From Lobulomyces angularis (lineage: Eukaryota; Chytridiomycota; Chytridiomycetes; Lobulomycetales; Lobulomycetaceae): 21,972 bases of DNA. Positions 1-8,999 of this stretch are shown piece after piece. Numbering within the stretch: the stretch's first letter is position 1; each line of letters starts with the position of its first letter. The DNA lies in contig JADHYX010000352.1 of NCBI GenBank assembly GCA_027604685.1, forward strand, positions 1 to 21,972, in the 5' to 3' direction. The notes under the pieces are model-generated. The model was given only the letters and a program-made list of their open reading frames with translations, did not search any database and had not been told where the DNA came from. Position numbers and translations under genes: made by a program.

Positions 1-5
1 ATAGT

Positions 6-77
6 CTAAAGTCGTTATAAAATAATCTCTATTAATTAAAAAGAATTACTAAGTTTAATACCTAAAGTCGTTATAAA
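6..77 (+). repeat. Two copies of a 16-bp direct repeat at the window edge
   Basis: The 16-mer ctaaagtcgttataaa occurs at 6-21 and again at 62-77, a spacing of 56 bp. Both copies are followed within two bases by taatct. The sequence between them is only loosely similar, so this is either a decayed tandem repeat or the end of an array continuing to the left of the window. No function can be assigned. Confidence 0.5.
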
Positions 78-170
78 TTAATCTAAAGATTATTGTGTAA
101 CCACTTTTAGGTTTATATATTAAACTAATTAATTAAAAACAAATATCGTAAAACCTTTAACACAACAAAA

Positions 171-243
171 GCCGCTTTAGCTCAGTTGGGAGAGCGCAGC
201 ACTGAAGATGCTGATGTCGAGTGTTCGATCCACTCAAGCGGCA
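171..243 (+). tRNA. tRNA-Phe (anticodon GAA), intronless
   Basis: The 73 bases fold as a complete cloverleaf. The 7-bp acceptor stem is GCCGCTT with AAGCGGC. The D arm is GCTC with GAGC around an AGTTGGGA loop. The anticodon stem is CAGCA with TGCTG around the loop CTGAAGA, and the T arm is GAGTG with CACTC around TTCGATC. The anticodon GAA is at 204-206, tRNA position 34, and reads phenylalanine codons. The discriminator base is A243. There is no intron and no encoded CCA. The internal A box (TAGCTCAGTTGG) and B box (GTTCGATCC) are the expected RNA polymerase III promoter. Confidence 0.97.
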
Positions 244-244
244 C

Positions 245-254
245 TTTTATTTTT
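245..254 (+). terminator. RNA polymerase III oligo-T terminator of tRNA-Phe
   Basis: Two bases after the tRNA there is a T4 run, then A, then a T5 run. This is the normal type of RNA polymerase III stop signal. Confidence 0.75.
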
Positions 255-821
255 CCATTTTATTTTTCCCTTTGTGCAAACTTGCTCAATTTCCTTACTT
301 ATTTCCCATTTTATTAGCAAATTTTATAACAATTTAAATAGTTTGAGTGAAAACAATCAAGATTATTTGACAATTTGTACATATCCTTTAGCTCTATTAA
401 AATGTCTATTGGCTTTCAGTCGATTCATTTAATAAATTTTCATCAAATATTTATATTACTTTAACTCAGCAAGAAACAACTTAAATCATTGCTCTTTGTG
501 AGAATAAATATACGATGGAAAGTAATTAACAAAATATAAAAATTTTAATAAATTATTCAAAGAGTTAAGTAGCGAAAGTATTGATTACATTAGGTAAGAA
601 AAGGATTCCAATAAAGTGGAATCTCTGTACATTTTTTTAGTAAAATTTTCTATGCACCATCATCCCACAATTTTCCATTTCAAAATTCTGCAACTTTACT
701 GATATTGATTGGTTTTCCTCATATTTTATTTGCATGTATTGCAATATCTACTCTGTATATTTATATTACGTATAAATAATATATACCATTCTATATAAAA
801 AAAAAAACTTCCTTTACAAAA
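255..821. other. Intergenic stretch without a recognisable gene
   Basis: This A+T-rich stretch lies between the tRNA and the 3' end of the DTWD1-like gene. A reading frame at 208-432 runs out of the tRNA gene and resembles nothing I know. The right-hand part presumably carries the 3' UTR of the minus-strand gene. I see no other signal. Confidence 0.5.
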
Positions 822-1905
822 TTAGTATTTTATATAACTATTGGAATTCAGCTTTTTTCGTGTAAATTTTTTACTGGGATTAGATTTGTATTCATTTTGT
901 ATCAAATCATATTGCATTTTAAAGTAAAAAAGTAAATTATCAAATTTTCCATCATATATATAATCTTCATTTACTTTTTTGTTGTAAGTGGTATCAAAGT
1001 CTTTAAAAAAATAATATACTGCCTCAACTGTTGCCAAGTAGTTTTCACTTAAGGATTGGTATCTTTAATATCAAAAAAAAATTAATGGTATGTAAAAAAA
1101 AAAAAAAAAAAATTTACCTCCAAAATAAAGTCTTCTCTGTCTTTATTCTAACCTGCCTAAATCCTTTAGATGATAATACTTTAGCCATAGTTTTAGATTG
1201 GTTCCTAAAAAAAAATAAAAAAAGTTAAAATACTGATGAGGGTCTTGAGTTGTACCAGGTGCCATCAATGACAATCAATTTATCAAAACTATTTCTATCA
1301 ATTTCCGATAAATCTTTAGAATTTTCAGTAGGATAAAGTAACAAAGTTCTATCCACATCTATAAACTCTACATTAGAGATGACTTCTTCACCACTTTCTT
1401 TCTGATTGTCATTTAAATTACTGGGTAAACCATGCAGGTAAAAATTGTGTAAAATTATTTTGGTTTGTTGAGGTGCTAAAATCTTAATGTGGGTTGTAGT
1501 AGTTTTTGAAGAAAGCTATGAGAAAGAACGTTAGTAAAAAAAAAATCAATTTATGAATAACAATGGGTTGAACTTTACTGGATAAATACTTAAAAAAGTC
1601 TTTCAAAAAAAAAAAAAAACTTTTAAAGAACTTACTTCTTGTGGGTGCCTATAGATAATTAATTCAATAGGAAGTGTAACTTTTGGGGGAATATGATTTA
1701 TTGGAATGAAATCAATTGGGCAGTAAACTTTTCTCAACTTATTGCACTGTAAACAGAGTTTTTTTTCTTCTGTAAACAATTGTCTTTCCTCTTTTATCTT
1801 AAAACTTCGAAAAGGATTATCATCCATTAAATTTTCATTTACAGTGCCATTAATACTTTCCAATTCGGAATCTTTTGAACCAGTTAAATTTTTTATACTA
1901 GCCAT
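822..1905 (-). CDS. DTWD1: DTW-domain tRNA-uridine aminocarboxypropyltransferase (DTWD1 type)
   Basis: Predicted 285-residue enzyme that would attach a 3-amino-3-carboxypropyl group from S-adenosylmethionine to a uridine in tRNA (acp3U, position 20 in the human DTWD1 case). Exons on the minus strand are 1905-1636, 1515-1256, 1204-1118 and 1062-822; the 858 nt stay in frame. The cysteines C51, C54 and C62 (CLQCNKLRKVYC) match the metal-site region of the family. IYRHPQE joins to THIKILAP as in human DTWD1. The family motif D-x-T-W is D174-G-T-W177, with the W codon split by intron 2. TLFWR and LATVEAVYYFF near the end match the human C-terminal half. The start is the first ATG of the frame, only 32 bp from the divergent Asterix start. 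Intron 1, at 120 nt, is the longest in the window. The family assignment is firm; the tRNA position modified is inferred from the human enzyme. Confidence 0.9.
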
Positions 1906-1937
1906 GAATTTTTTTTAAAATAAAAAAAAAAAAAAAA
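1906..1937. promoter_or_regulatory. 32-bp shared divergent region between DTWD1-like and Asterix-like genes
   Basis: The two start codons face away from each other with 32 bp between them, nearly all A or T in homopolymer runs. Any promoter for both genes must therefore lie here or overlap the coding sequences. No TATA or factor site can be told apart from the A+T background. Confidence 0.55.
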
Positions 1938-2364
1938 ATGAAATTTGTTCGTAAAGATCAAAAAAATTCAAGTAGAGAGGTTGCTTTCGAATATCCAACG
2001 ACTACTGAAGCCTCATCTGACTTTTTCGGAACTTTATCCAGTATGTCTTGAAAATATTTTTGAATTTATTTTTGACATGTTGTTAGTGATCTTAGGGCCT
2101 ATTTCACTACTCTTCAAAATAAAAGAAATTGCTTGGGTAGGGGTTGTTTTTAGTATCATAGCTCTATTAAATAAAAAAAAATCTGAAGGAGGGGTTAGTC
2201 TCGTTAAACTAAGTTTTAAATTGACACCTTTTTAGATTTCACAGGGTATAAGCGCTGTTGGAGTTTCGGCTTTAGCTCTTATTTCCACTTATGTTAATAC
2301 TTACAATGATTTTTACAATAAACAATATTTACAACAACAACAATTAAAACAGCAAGCTCAATAA
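1938..2364 (+). CDS. WDR83OS: PAT complex subunit Asterix (WDR83OS family), ER membrane chaperone component
   Basis: Predicted 112-residue membrane protein of the Asterix family. In animals this protein pairs with CCDC47 as the PAT complex, which shields hydrophilic transmembrane segments during insertion at the ER. Exons are 1938-2040, 2087-2193 and 2236-2364; the 339 nt stay in frame. A short charged N-terminus is followed by three hydrophobic segments at about 29-46, 48-63 and 73-87. The segment IAWVGVVFSIIALLN aligns with CAWVAVYCSFISFAN of human Asterix, and GISAVGVSALALIS with SISAVVMSYL. Length is close to the human protein (106). The C-terminus adds a Gln-rich tail (YLQQQQLKQQAQ). Introns are 46 and 42 nt; intron 2 has the unusual donor GTTAGT. 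Family match is good although the protein is small. Confidence 0.88.
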
Positions 2365-2593
2365 GTTTAAAAAGGTACGCATTATTTGTTATGGTTTATA
2401 ACATGAAGCTTATTACTGTTCTAATCCTTCAGAAACTTAAACAAGAAATAATTGCTTTCTTCTATATCCTCTAAAAATTATTTCTGGCATACATTTTGTT
2501 TAATTAAAATTAAGGGTTTAAAAATTTTTTCGAAAATAAAATAATTTAATTTTGTGAGTTTGAATCATAATTTTTTTTAAGGTAACTAAATGT

Positions 2594-3619
2594 TTACTTA
2601 ATGGATTTTGAAATTTCATTTATAACTCTTTTCCTTCTTAAACCTACTTTATAAGTTAAATTCAAATTTAACCAGCCAGTGGTATCTATAATATCCACAT
2701 AGTTCCTGAAATTTTCCTCATTTCCCAGATACCAATCACAATTTGAAAGTTTTTGCACTTCCTTTGAATTGATATCAACAATATTTTGTACATTCTTTTT
2801 TATAACTTTTTCATAAAACTCTGAATTTTTTGCGTTTAAAATAGGTTTTGTAGTTTTTTCTAGTTCATTTTTCAAGTTATTAAAGTTTTTATTATTAAAT
2901 CCAGTTGAGTGCAAGTTTGAATTAAGAAGATTCAATGGCAAATCCAAAGATGTGAATGTTGGTATTGCGATTTTTGCAACTAACGGTTCTCTAGAGGCTT
3001 TTACTACTTTCACTTGCTTGACAGCTAAAATTTCGTTCGTTTTATATAGATCAAGATTCAGTTGGGTATCGGTGTCACTTTCTGTAGCAGGTTTTTTATT
3101 ATTTTTTGCTCTATTTCTTCTTTTTTCTCTTGCCAAATCGTTTTCCAGTGATTTTATTTGCAAAGTTGTTTTAACCTTGTCTTCTAATAGTGGTATAGGT
3201 GACTGGTTGTCGCAGGTGATAACGACTTCAGTTTGACTTAATTGGCCACACTTTCCTAAAATTTTGTTCAACTTTTCTTTTTTTTTTAAATAATATTGCA
3301 TACCTAAAATCTTTCGTTCATCCTCAGTTCTATGAAAACGACGTTCTTCTGCAATTACTTTTCCCATGATTCGTATTTGATCTCGCAGGTCTTGCACTAA
3401 CCTAGTGGAATTTTTTAGCGACGAACTTAGATGCTCATTAAGTTCATTGCGACAAATCGACAATAACTTAGGTTCACAATTTCTCTCTGAATTGCAATAT
3501 GTTTTACTAGATTTGAGACGTAAAAACGATTGTCTTTCATTATTTATAGACGTGCTGCGAGTACTAGGCTTCAATAATAATTCATGTTTTATCTTGTTTT
3601 TGTCTTGCAAAAATTTCAT
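2594..3619 (-). CDS. Hypothetical coiled-coil protein, intronless
   Basis: An uninterrupted frame of 341 codons plus stop starts at an ATG at 3619. I do not recognise the product. The first 60 residues are basic and Ser/Asn-rich. Residues of about 60-175 are highly charged and probably helical or coiled coil, with the stretches NSTRLVQDLRDQIRIMGKV and IKSLENDLAREKRRNRA, the second running into a Lys/Arg-rich patch that could be a nuclear localisation signal. The middle is Asn- and Leu-rich. The last 60 residues look more ordered (CDWYLGNEENFRNYVDII, then TGWLNLNLTYKVGLRRKR). No signal peptide or membrane segment is seen. It converges on the Asterix-like gene, leaving 229 bp, and is the only protein gene here without an intron. 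It is judged real because of its length in such A+T-rich DNA; the antisense frames inside it are shorter. Confidence 0.75.
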   Translation of the reverse strand: MKFLQDKNKIKHELLLKPSTRSTSINNERQSFLRLKSSKTYCNSERNCEPKLLSICRNELNEHLSSSLKNSTRLVQDLRDQIRIMGKVIAEERRFHRTEDERKILGMQYYLKKKEKLNKILGKCGQLSQTEVVITCDNQSPIPLLEDKVKTTLQIKSLENDLAREKRRNRAKNNKKPATESDTDTQLNLDLYKTNEILAVKQVKVVKASREPLVAKIAIPTFTSLDLPLNLLNSNLHSTGFNNKNFNNLKNELEKTTKPILNAKNSEFYEKVIKKNVQNIVDINSKEVQKLSNCDWYLGNEENFRNYVDIIDTTGWLNLNLTYKVGLRRKRVINEISKSIK

Positions 3620-4061
3620 TTTCGCGTTTTAAAATTAAAGAAATATGGGTTCAACTATAAAGCTAACAGATGTGTGAAAAAACAAAAGTCGCGGTTTAAT
3701 TCAAAAAAAGTTGTACCGAAAAAAAGATATAAAGGAAGCTTATCCTTTACATATTTTTTGTTTAGTTTTCCAAATATCTGAAAAGTCTGATATTGGAAAC
3801 TCTAACTTCAATGTTTAAATGATTACAACATTTCATAAAATATATATTTATACTTAATTCAATATGAATTTATCTGCAAAATGAAAAAATCTGTTAATTG
3901 AGCAATTTTTATTGAAGTTGCTATAAAATGTTTTAATTTTAAAGTTCAAGAGTTATACATCAAAGAATAAAAGTATTAATTCCCTCAAATAACTATCCAC
4001 ACTTTGAAATTTTTAAGGTTGTAAATGCAAATGAATGATATAAATCAGCTTGTTTGAAATT
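3620..4061. other. Intergenic stretch upstream of the coiled-coil gene
   Basis: These 442 bp separate the start of the coiled-coil gene from the stop of RPA14, both on the minus strand. They should hold the promoter of the former and the 3' UTR of the latter. A plus-strand frame at 3584-3781 is Lys-rich and resembles nothing. I see no repeat or RNA gene. Confidence 0.45.
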
Positions 4062-4605
4062 TTAAAACAAATCCGGAAATTGTAAGGACAGTAATACTAA
4101 AATATTTTAAAAAAATATATAATAAAAGTGAGCAAGTTACCCATTTTATTATAAGAATCTATATCCATTGCATCTCCTAAGTCGATGAAAACACTTTGTT
4201 AAAAAAAAAGTCACGTTTTTTTAGTTTACCAAATTCTACAGTACTTGATTCAATTATACTCATATCGCTTTCAACTTTACCAATCACTTCAACATATCTA
4301 AAAAAAATTATTTATTAACAACAATGACAACACGTAATCCCATTATAAGTGCTATTGTAACACATAAACTTTTTTGTACTTACAGGTCTTGTTGAAAGCC
4401 ATTAGTTGATGTAAGCTTCACTTTAACCTGCCCACCATCACTAGATTCTAAAATTGTTGTACCATCTTCCATTGAAGATAGTACCCTACCAACAATTCGC
4501 ACCTGCAAACAAAAAATTGTTTCAATAAAAAAACTTTTGTTTTTAATTAACTGTTTTTCCTTTAAAATTTCCTATTAGCTCACTATTCACTCGTGGAGTA
4601 TTCAT
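4062..4605 (-). CDS. RPA3: Replication protein A 14-kDa subunit (RPA3 / Rfa3)
   Basis: Predicted 103-residue single OB-fold subunit of the heterotrimeric single-strand DNA-binding complex RPA, used in replication, repair and recombination in the nucleus. Exons are 4605-4552, 4502-4384, 4297-4230, 4176-4141 and 4096-4062; the 312 nt stay in frame. The order of elements follows human RPA14: RVNSELIGNFKGKTVRIVGR (human [20 protein letters not shown]), then a strand pair ending TTILESSDGG, then YVEVIGKV (human IVEVVGRV), then the C-terminal helix DSYNKMVLLSLQFPDLF (human LYNEAVKIIHDFPQFYPLG). The last two exons are tiny (36 and 35 nt). Intron 3 has two possible acceptors; only the one next to 4176 restores the family sequence. 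Intron 1 uses donor GTTAAT. It is head to head with the calcium ATPase, with 245 bp between the two ATGs. Confidence 0.9.
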
Positions 4606-4850
4606 TATTAAATTTTCTTGAATTTTTAGAAATAACCCTAAAAAAATCTCTTTCCCATTTTGTCAACAATGGTAACTGAAAAATAAAAATTGTAATTGCT
4701 CTATTCTGTTGCCATAAAGAAACCACATTTAACTCAAAGGTAAATCTTTTAACTAGTATGGAGTTCTCACCATAGTCTTCTGATTGGTTAAAAATCGAGT
4801 GCATTAGCAAAATTTTGTTACAGCACTCTTCAATATAAAATATAAACTGT
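4606..4850. promoter_or_regulatory. Divergent promoter region between RPA14 and the calcium ATPase
   Basis: These 245 bp lie between opposed start codons and must carry upstream elements of both genes. A minus-strand frame crosses most of it (4583-4879), but it overlaps RPA14 exon 1 in another phase and looks like no protein. I cannot identify individual sites. Confidence 0.5.
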
Positions 4851-7800
4851 ATGACCTTTATGAATAAAGAAAAAACCATCAGTTTGGATATAAATGAAGA
4901 AAAGGTATCAAAAAGAAAAACTTGCTCACATCAAATGTACCAAGTTCTTACAAGTTTTTTTTTTTTTTTCTTTCTTTATAGTACATATCTATTGATTCTG
5001 CATCCAACAATGAAGGTGATGAAAATTCTAAATTCTTTATTCAGTCCTTAACTGAACAATTGGAAACTTTTGTTGAGCAACCAAAGTATTTAGAAGAGAA
5101 GTTAAAGTTTAAAGCACCATTTTTATTAAATGATGAGTTTGGTATAACCCTTGCAGAGTTAATCGGCTTAATAAGTTTTGAAAACAGATTTGAAAAAAAC
5201 CAACTTTCAAACTTAAACAGTGAGCGGTTTGGAGGGGTTGAAGGTATTGCATATTTATTAAGATCCAATTTAAAGGCTGGTCTGGCACTAAATCAATCTA
5301 AAAATAAGTGGAACAGTGAAATTAGTTTACAAAAATTAAAGCAATCTCGAAAATGCAAAAACGTTTCAATTTTCAAAAAAGCATATAGGAGATTATTATC
5401 GAAAAAGGAAACTGAAAGTAATGATGAATTAAACGCACTAAAAGGGGATGTTTCAGATGGTTTTATTAGGTCTGAAACTTTTGGAAGAAATTTAATAAAA
5501 ATACAAAAGTCAAAGTCCTTATTCAGATTATTGATAGAAAGTATAAGAGACGACGCAATTTTAAAGGTTCTCATAATTGGATCAGTTATAGCATTAATTG
5601 TTGGAGAGATAGAAGATCCAGTAAATGGCTGGTGGGACAGTTTTGCAATTTTGATTGCTGTTTTCATAGTTTCTTCTGTAATTTATTTCATTCAGACCTT
5701 AATTTTATTAAAAATAGTGAAATTTTTAGGTAAATGCTGTAAATAATTACACAACAGACAAAAAGTTCAAAAGTTTACTGATGTTACAATCAGCAATTAA
5801 AACCAAGGTTATCAGAGATGGGCGAATGGATGAAATTTCTTCATGGGACCTTTTAGTTGGTGATGTAGTTACACTATCCCTTGGAGACGAAATTCCAGGG
5901 GATGGGCTTTATATTCGAGGTGAAAACTTGATGGTAAACAATAAAGCAATTGAAGAATACTAAAAATCTTGTTTACTTTATACTAGATTGATGAGTCACC
6001 TTTAACCGGAGAAAATCAAGCAGTCAGAAAATCTGCAGAACAAGTGTTTCTTTTTTCAGGCTGCCACGTTTCAGAAGGTTCTGGGTTCATGCTCATAACA
6101 AGTATGAACTACTTTCTTTATTATCTTTACTTACCAAATTTAGGCGTTGGTGTAAATTCTACAAGTGGCAGAATTCAACAGTTATTAAGTGAACGACAAA
6201 AACAGTTAACTCCTTTACAGATTCGACTAGAATTTTTGGCAAAGCAAATAGGAATCATTGGATTTGTATCTGCAATTTTAACATTTGTTGCGTTAATTAT
6301 TAATTGGGGGGTAAAATTTCATTACAGAAGTACAATGGAGAATGCCGTAATAGTGGTTGGAGAAGAAATTTCGACTATTTTACATTTTTTAATTGCTTCT
6401 GTTACTATTTTGGTGGTAGCAATTCCAGAAGGATTACCGATTTCTGTCACCATTTCGTTAGGATTTTCAATGTTTGAAATGATGAAAGACAACTGTTTTG
6501 TTAGGCAGCTTCATTCATCAGAAACAATGGGTGCTGCAACTTGTATATGTTTGGACAAAACTGGAACACTTACAGAAAACAGAATGACAGTTGTTAAAGC
6601 CGTTTTTGGTGACAGAATTTATAATGGGGAAAGATCTGAAACAGGCAAAAACAATGAAAAGGAATTTCATTCAAAAACTGTTTCCGATGAACTGAATGAC
6701 TTGATTACAGAAAACATTTCATCAAATTCATCATGCTTTTTAAAACGAGAAGAAGGAAAAAAACACGCAACTTTTGTTGGGAGTGCCACTGAAGGTTCCC
6801 TATTAGTTTTTATTGAAAAATTAGGAAACTCTTATCAAGTAATTAACAAAAAAAAAATATTTTTTTTTTACTTTTCCCCATCTTAAATCATTTTTAGGAT
6901 GTTCGCAATAATATAACCAGAGCTGAAAATGGAGTATGGCAGTTTGATTCAAACCGAAAAATGATGTCGACTCTTATTTTTCCCTGTATAATGCCACCAA
7001 CGATCGATCCAGGCTGCGAATATAAATACACTTTGCATGTAAAAGGAGCTTCTGAAATCGTGTTATCACTTTCAACTCATTTTGTGGATCGAAGTGGTAC
7101 ACGTGTTTGTGAAATGTCTGAAAGTGATAGAGCTCGCTTTTTAGATATAATAAAGTCCTGGGCTGCCGGTGGCTGGAGAACTTTGGCACTAGCATACCGC
7201 GCAACAAATGTTCACCCAAATGATGAATTAGAACGCCATATCAGACCCGAACATGACTTGATTTTAATTGGTTTGATTGGAATCAAAGACCCTGTTAGAA
7301 AAGATGTTGCGAAAGCTGTTTCAGAATGTAATAGGGCGGGATTGTCTATTAGAATGGTTACTGGAGATAATTTATTAACTGCTAGTAAAATAGCACAGGA
7401 GTGTGGAATTTTAAAGCCTGGTGGCATCGCCATTGGTATTACTAATTTTCATTATACTATAATTTTTTAAATATATATGTGCAGAAGGAAAAAGATTTCG
7501 AAATTTATCAAGAGAAGATAAAATTAAACTTTTACCGCACTTACAAGTGATTGCCAGATCTACTCCTATGGATAAATTTGATTTAGGTTTTTTATAATAT
7601 TGATATCATTATTTATTATCTTTCTCGACATCTTATAGTAACACTTTTAAAGGAATGCGGCGAAGTTGTTGCAGTCACTGGGGATGGTACTAATGATGCA
7701 CCTGCGTTAAAGGCTGCTGATGTAGGATTTTCTATGGTAAAGAAACAGGAAATATTTTTTTAATTTGAATTGCAATTCGAAGGGTTTAAGCGGTACTCAA

Positions 7801-8677
7801 GTCGCAATAAATGCTTCAGACATTGTTTTAATGGATGACAATTTTATTTCCTTAGTAGCGGCTATAAAATGGGGAAGAAATGTTTTAAACAGTGTTAGAA
7901 AGTTTTTGCAGTTTCAACTTTCCATTAATTTAATTGTTATTGTAACAACTTTATTCAGTTCAGCTGTAGTAGGTGAACCAATAATAAATTCAGCAAGTTT
8001 ACTCTGGTTTGATTTTTTATATGCTTTCTTTGTGTTTCTTAAATTAATAAATTTTTTTAAGGGTGAACTTGATTATGGACAGTTTAGGTGCGTTAGCTTT
8101 AGCTAGTGAAAAACCAGATGACCGTATTTTAAAGCAACGTCCTCATAAAAGATTTTCAAAAATGTTGACGGAAAATATGAAATTTTATATAAGCATTCAA
8201 ACATTTTTTCAAGCCTCAATAATAATCTCTGCTAAATTCAATTTAAGTTCCTATGTACCAATTTTAAATAAACAAGTAATTGACAATGGCGATTCAGAAC
8301 TATACGAGCTGGAACTTAAAAAGCATGTCTCAACAATTTTAGTGACTACTTTTGTACTGTTACAACAAAGCAACTTAATTTTGGCCAGACAACTAAACAA
8401 TGAATTGAATATTTTTCATGGATTGTGTAAAAACAAGATGTTTTTAATTATTCAATTTTCAATTTTAACAATTCAGTTTCTAATTGTGCAATTTTGGTAC
8501 AATTTCTTTCTTTTTTTACCATTAAATGTATGGGAATGGCTATTTTGCTTTACACTTTTTGGCATAAACATCATTTTTGTCTATATTGTCCGATTAATTG
8601 TATATGGCTGTAACTATATGGACAAAAGGAAAAAGAGAAAGTTAAAAAAGCAAGGTAAAATAAAAAATAAAAAATAA
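4851..8677 (+). CDS. PMC1: PMCA/Pmc1-type calcium-transporting P-type (P2B) ATPase
   Basis: Predicted 1113-residue pump moving Ca2+ out of the cytosol at the vacuole (fungal Pmc1) or plasma membrane (PMCA). Exons: 4851-4904, 4982-5677, 5730-5933, 5987-6101, 6144-6838, 6898-7435, 7485-7586, 7639-7736, 7783-8006, 8062-8677; all phases agree. N-terminal [12 protein letters not shown] matches the start of the PMCA core. Actuator loop LTGE is at 324-327. Transmembrane segment 4 carries the calcium-site PEGL at 451-454. The phosphorylated aspartate is D494 in DKTGTLT. The nucleotide-site lysine is K637 in KGASE. The hinge TGDGTND is at 815-821. N911 and D915 in VNLIMD are the segment 6 calcium ligands. 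The last exon holds segments 7-10 and a short Lys-rich tail, so the long calmodulin-binding tail of animal PMCAs is absent, as in Pmc1. Vacuolar location is inferred. It is head to head with RPA14 and converges on ORC3. Confidence 0.96.
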
Positions 8678-8999
8678 AATTTTTAAAATAATTAAAAAAT
8701 TTGTTTATTTTGTATACATTTTTATTTATTTATTTTTCAAAGTTGACCTTGAACCTTAATTGATTTCAAAACTCGATAATGACTATTTTGTTTACCGTCA
8801 TTTTTTGTAATTTTACTAATTTTATTTTTTTTTTGTACATTGAATTTTTTTTTTTTTTTTTTTTTAATTAAAAATATTAAAATAAAATTAATTTAAATTA
8901 GTAAAGAAAAAAAAAAGGAAGTTTACCGTTATCATTGTAATCTTTATCATAAAACATTGATGCAAAAACACCTTTGATTTTATTTTTTTAGATGTTTTG
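8678..8999. other. Convergent 3' intergenic region, ATPase and ORC3
   Basis: These 322 bp lie between the stop codons of two converging genes and are dominated by long T and A homopolymers, including a T run of about 20 near 8850. This is consistent with 3' UTR and polyadenylation sequence on both strands. No RNA gene or further frame is visible. Confidence 0.5.

Noticed and set aside
208..432. Plus-strand frame of 74 codons starting inside the tRNA gene
   Set aside because: It overlaps the tRNA-Phe and consists of Phe/Leu/Ser-rich sequence typical of A+T-rich non-coding DNA.
4583..4879. Minus-strand frame of 98 codons spanning the RPA14/ATPase gap
   Set aside because: It overlaps RPA14 exon 1 in a different phase, and the RPA14 start is fixed by homology at its N-terminus.
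5041..5667. Two minus-strand frames within the calcium ATPase
   Set aside because: They are antisense to a conserved exon, and their sequence is explained by the codon composition of the sense strand.
4851..8677. ATPase as a pseudogene, because its frame is broken many times
   Set aside because: Every break coincides with a 42-77 nt GT...AG intron that restores phase and motif spacing, and all catalytic motifs are intact.
8849..8868. Long T run as the poly(A) tail of a retroposed element
   Set aside because: Homopolymer A and T runs of similar length occur throughout introns and intergenic DNA here, with no target-site duplication or element body nearby.
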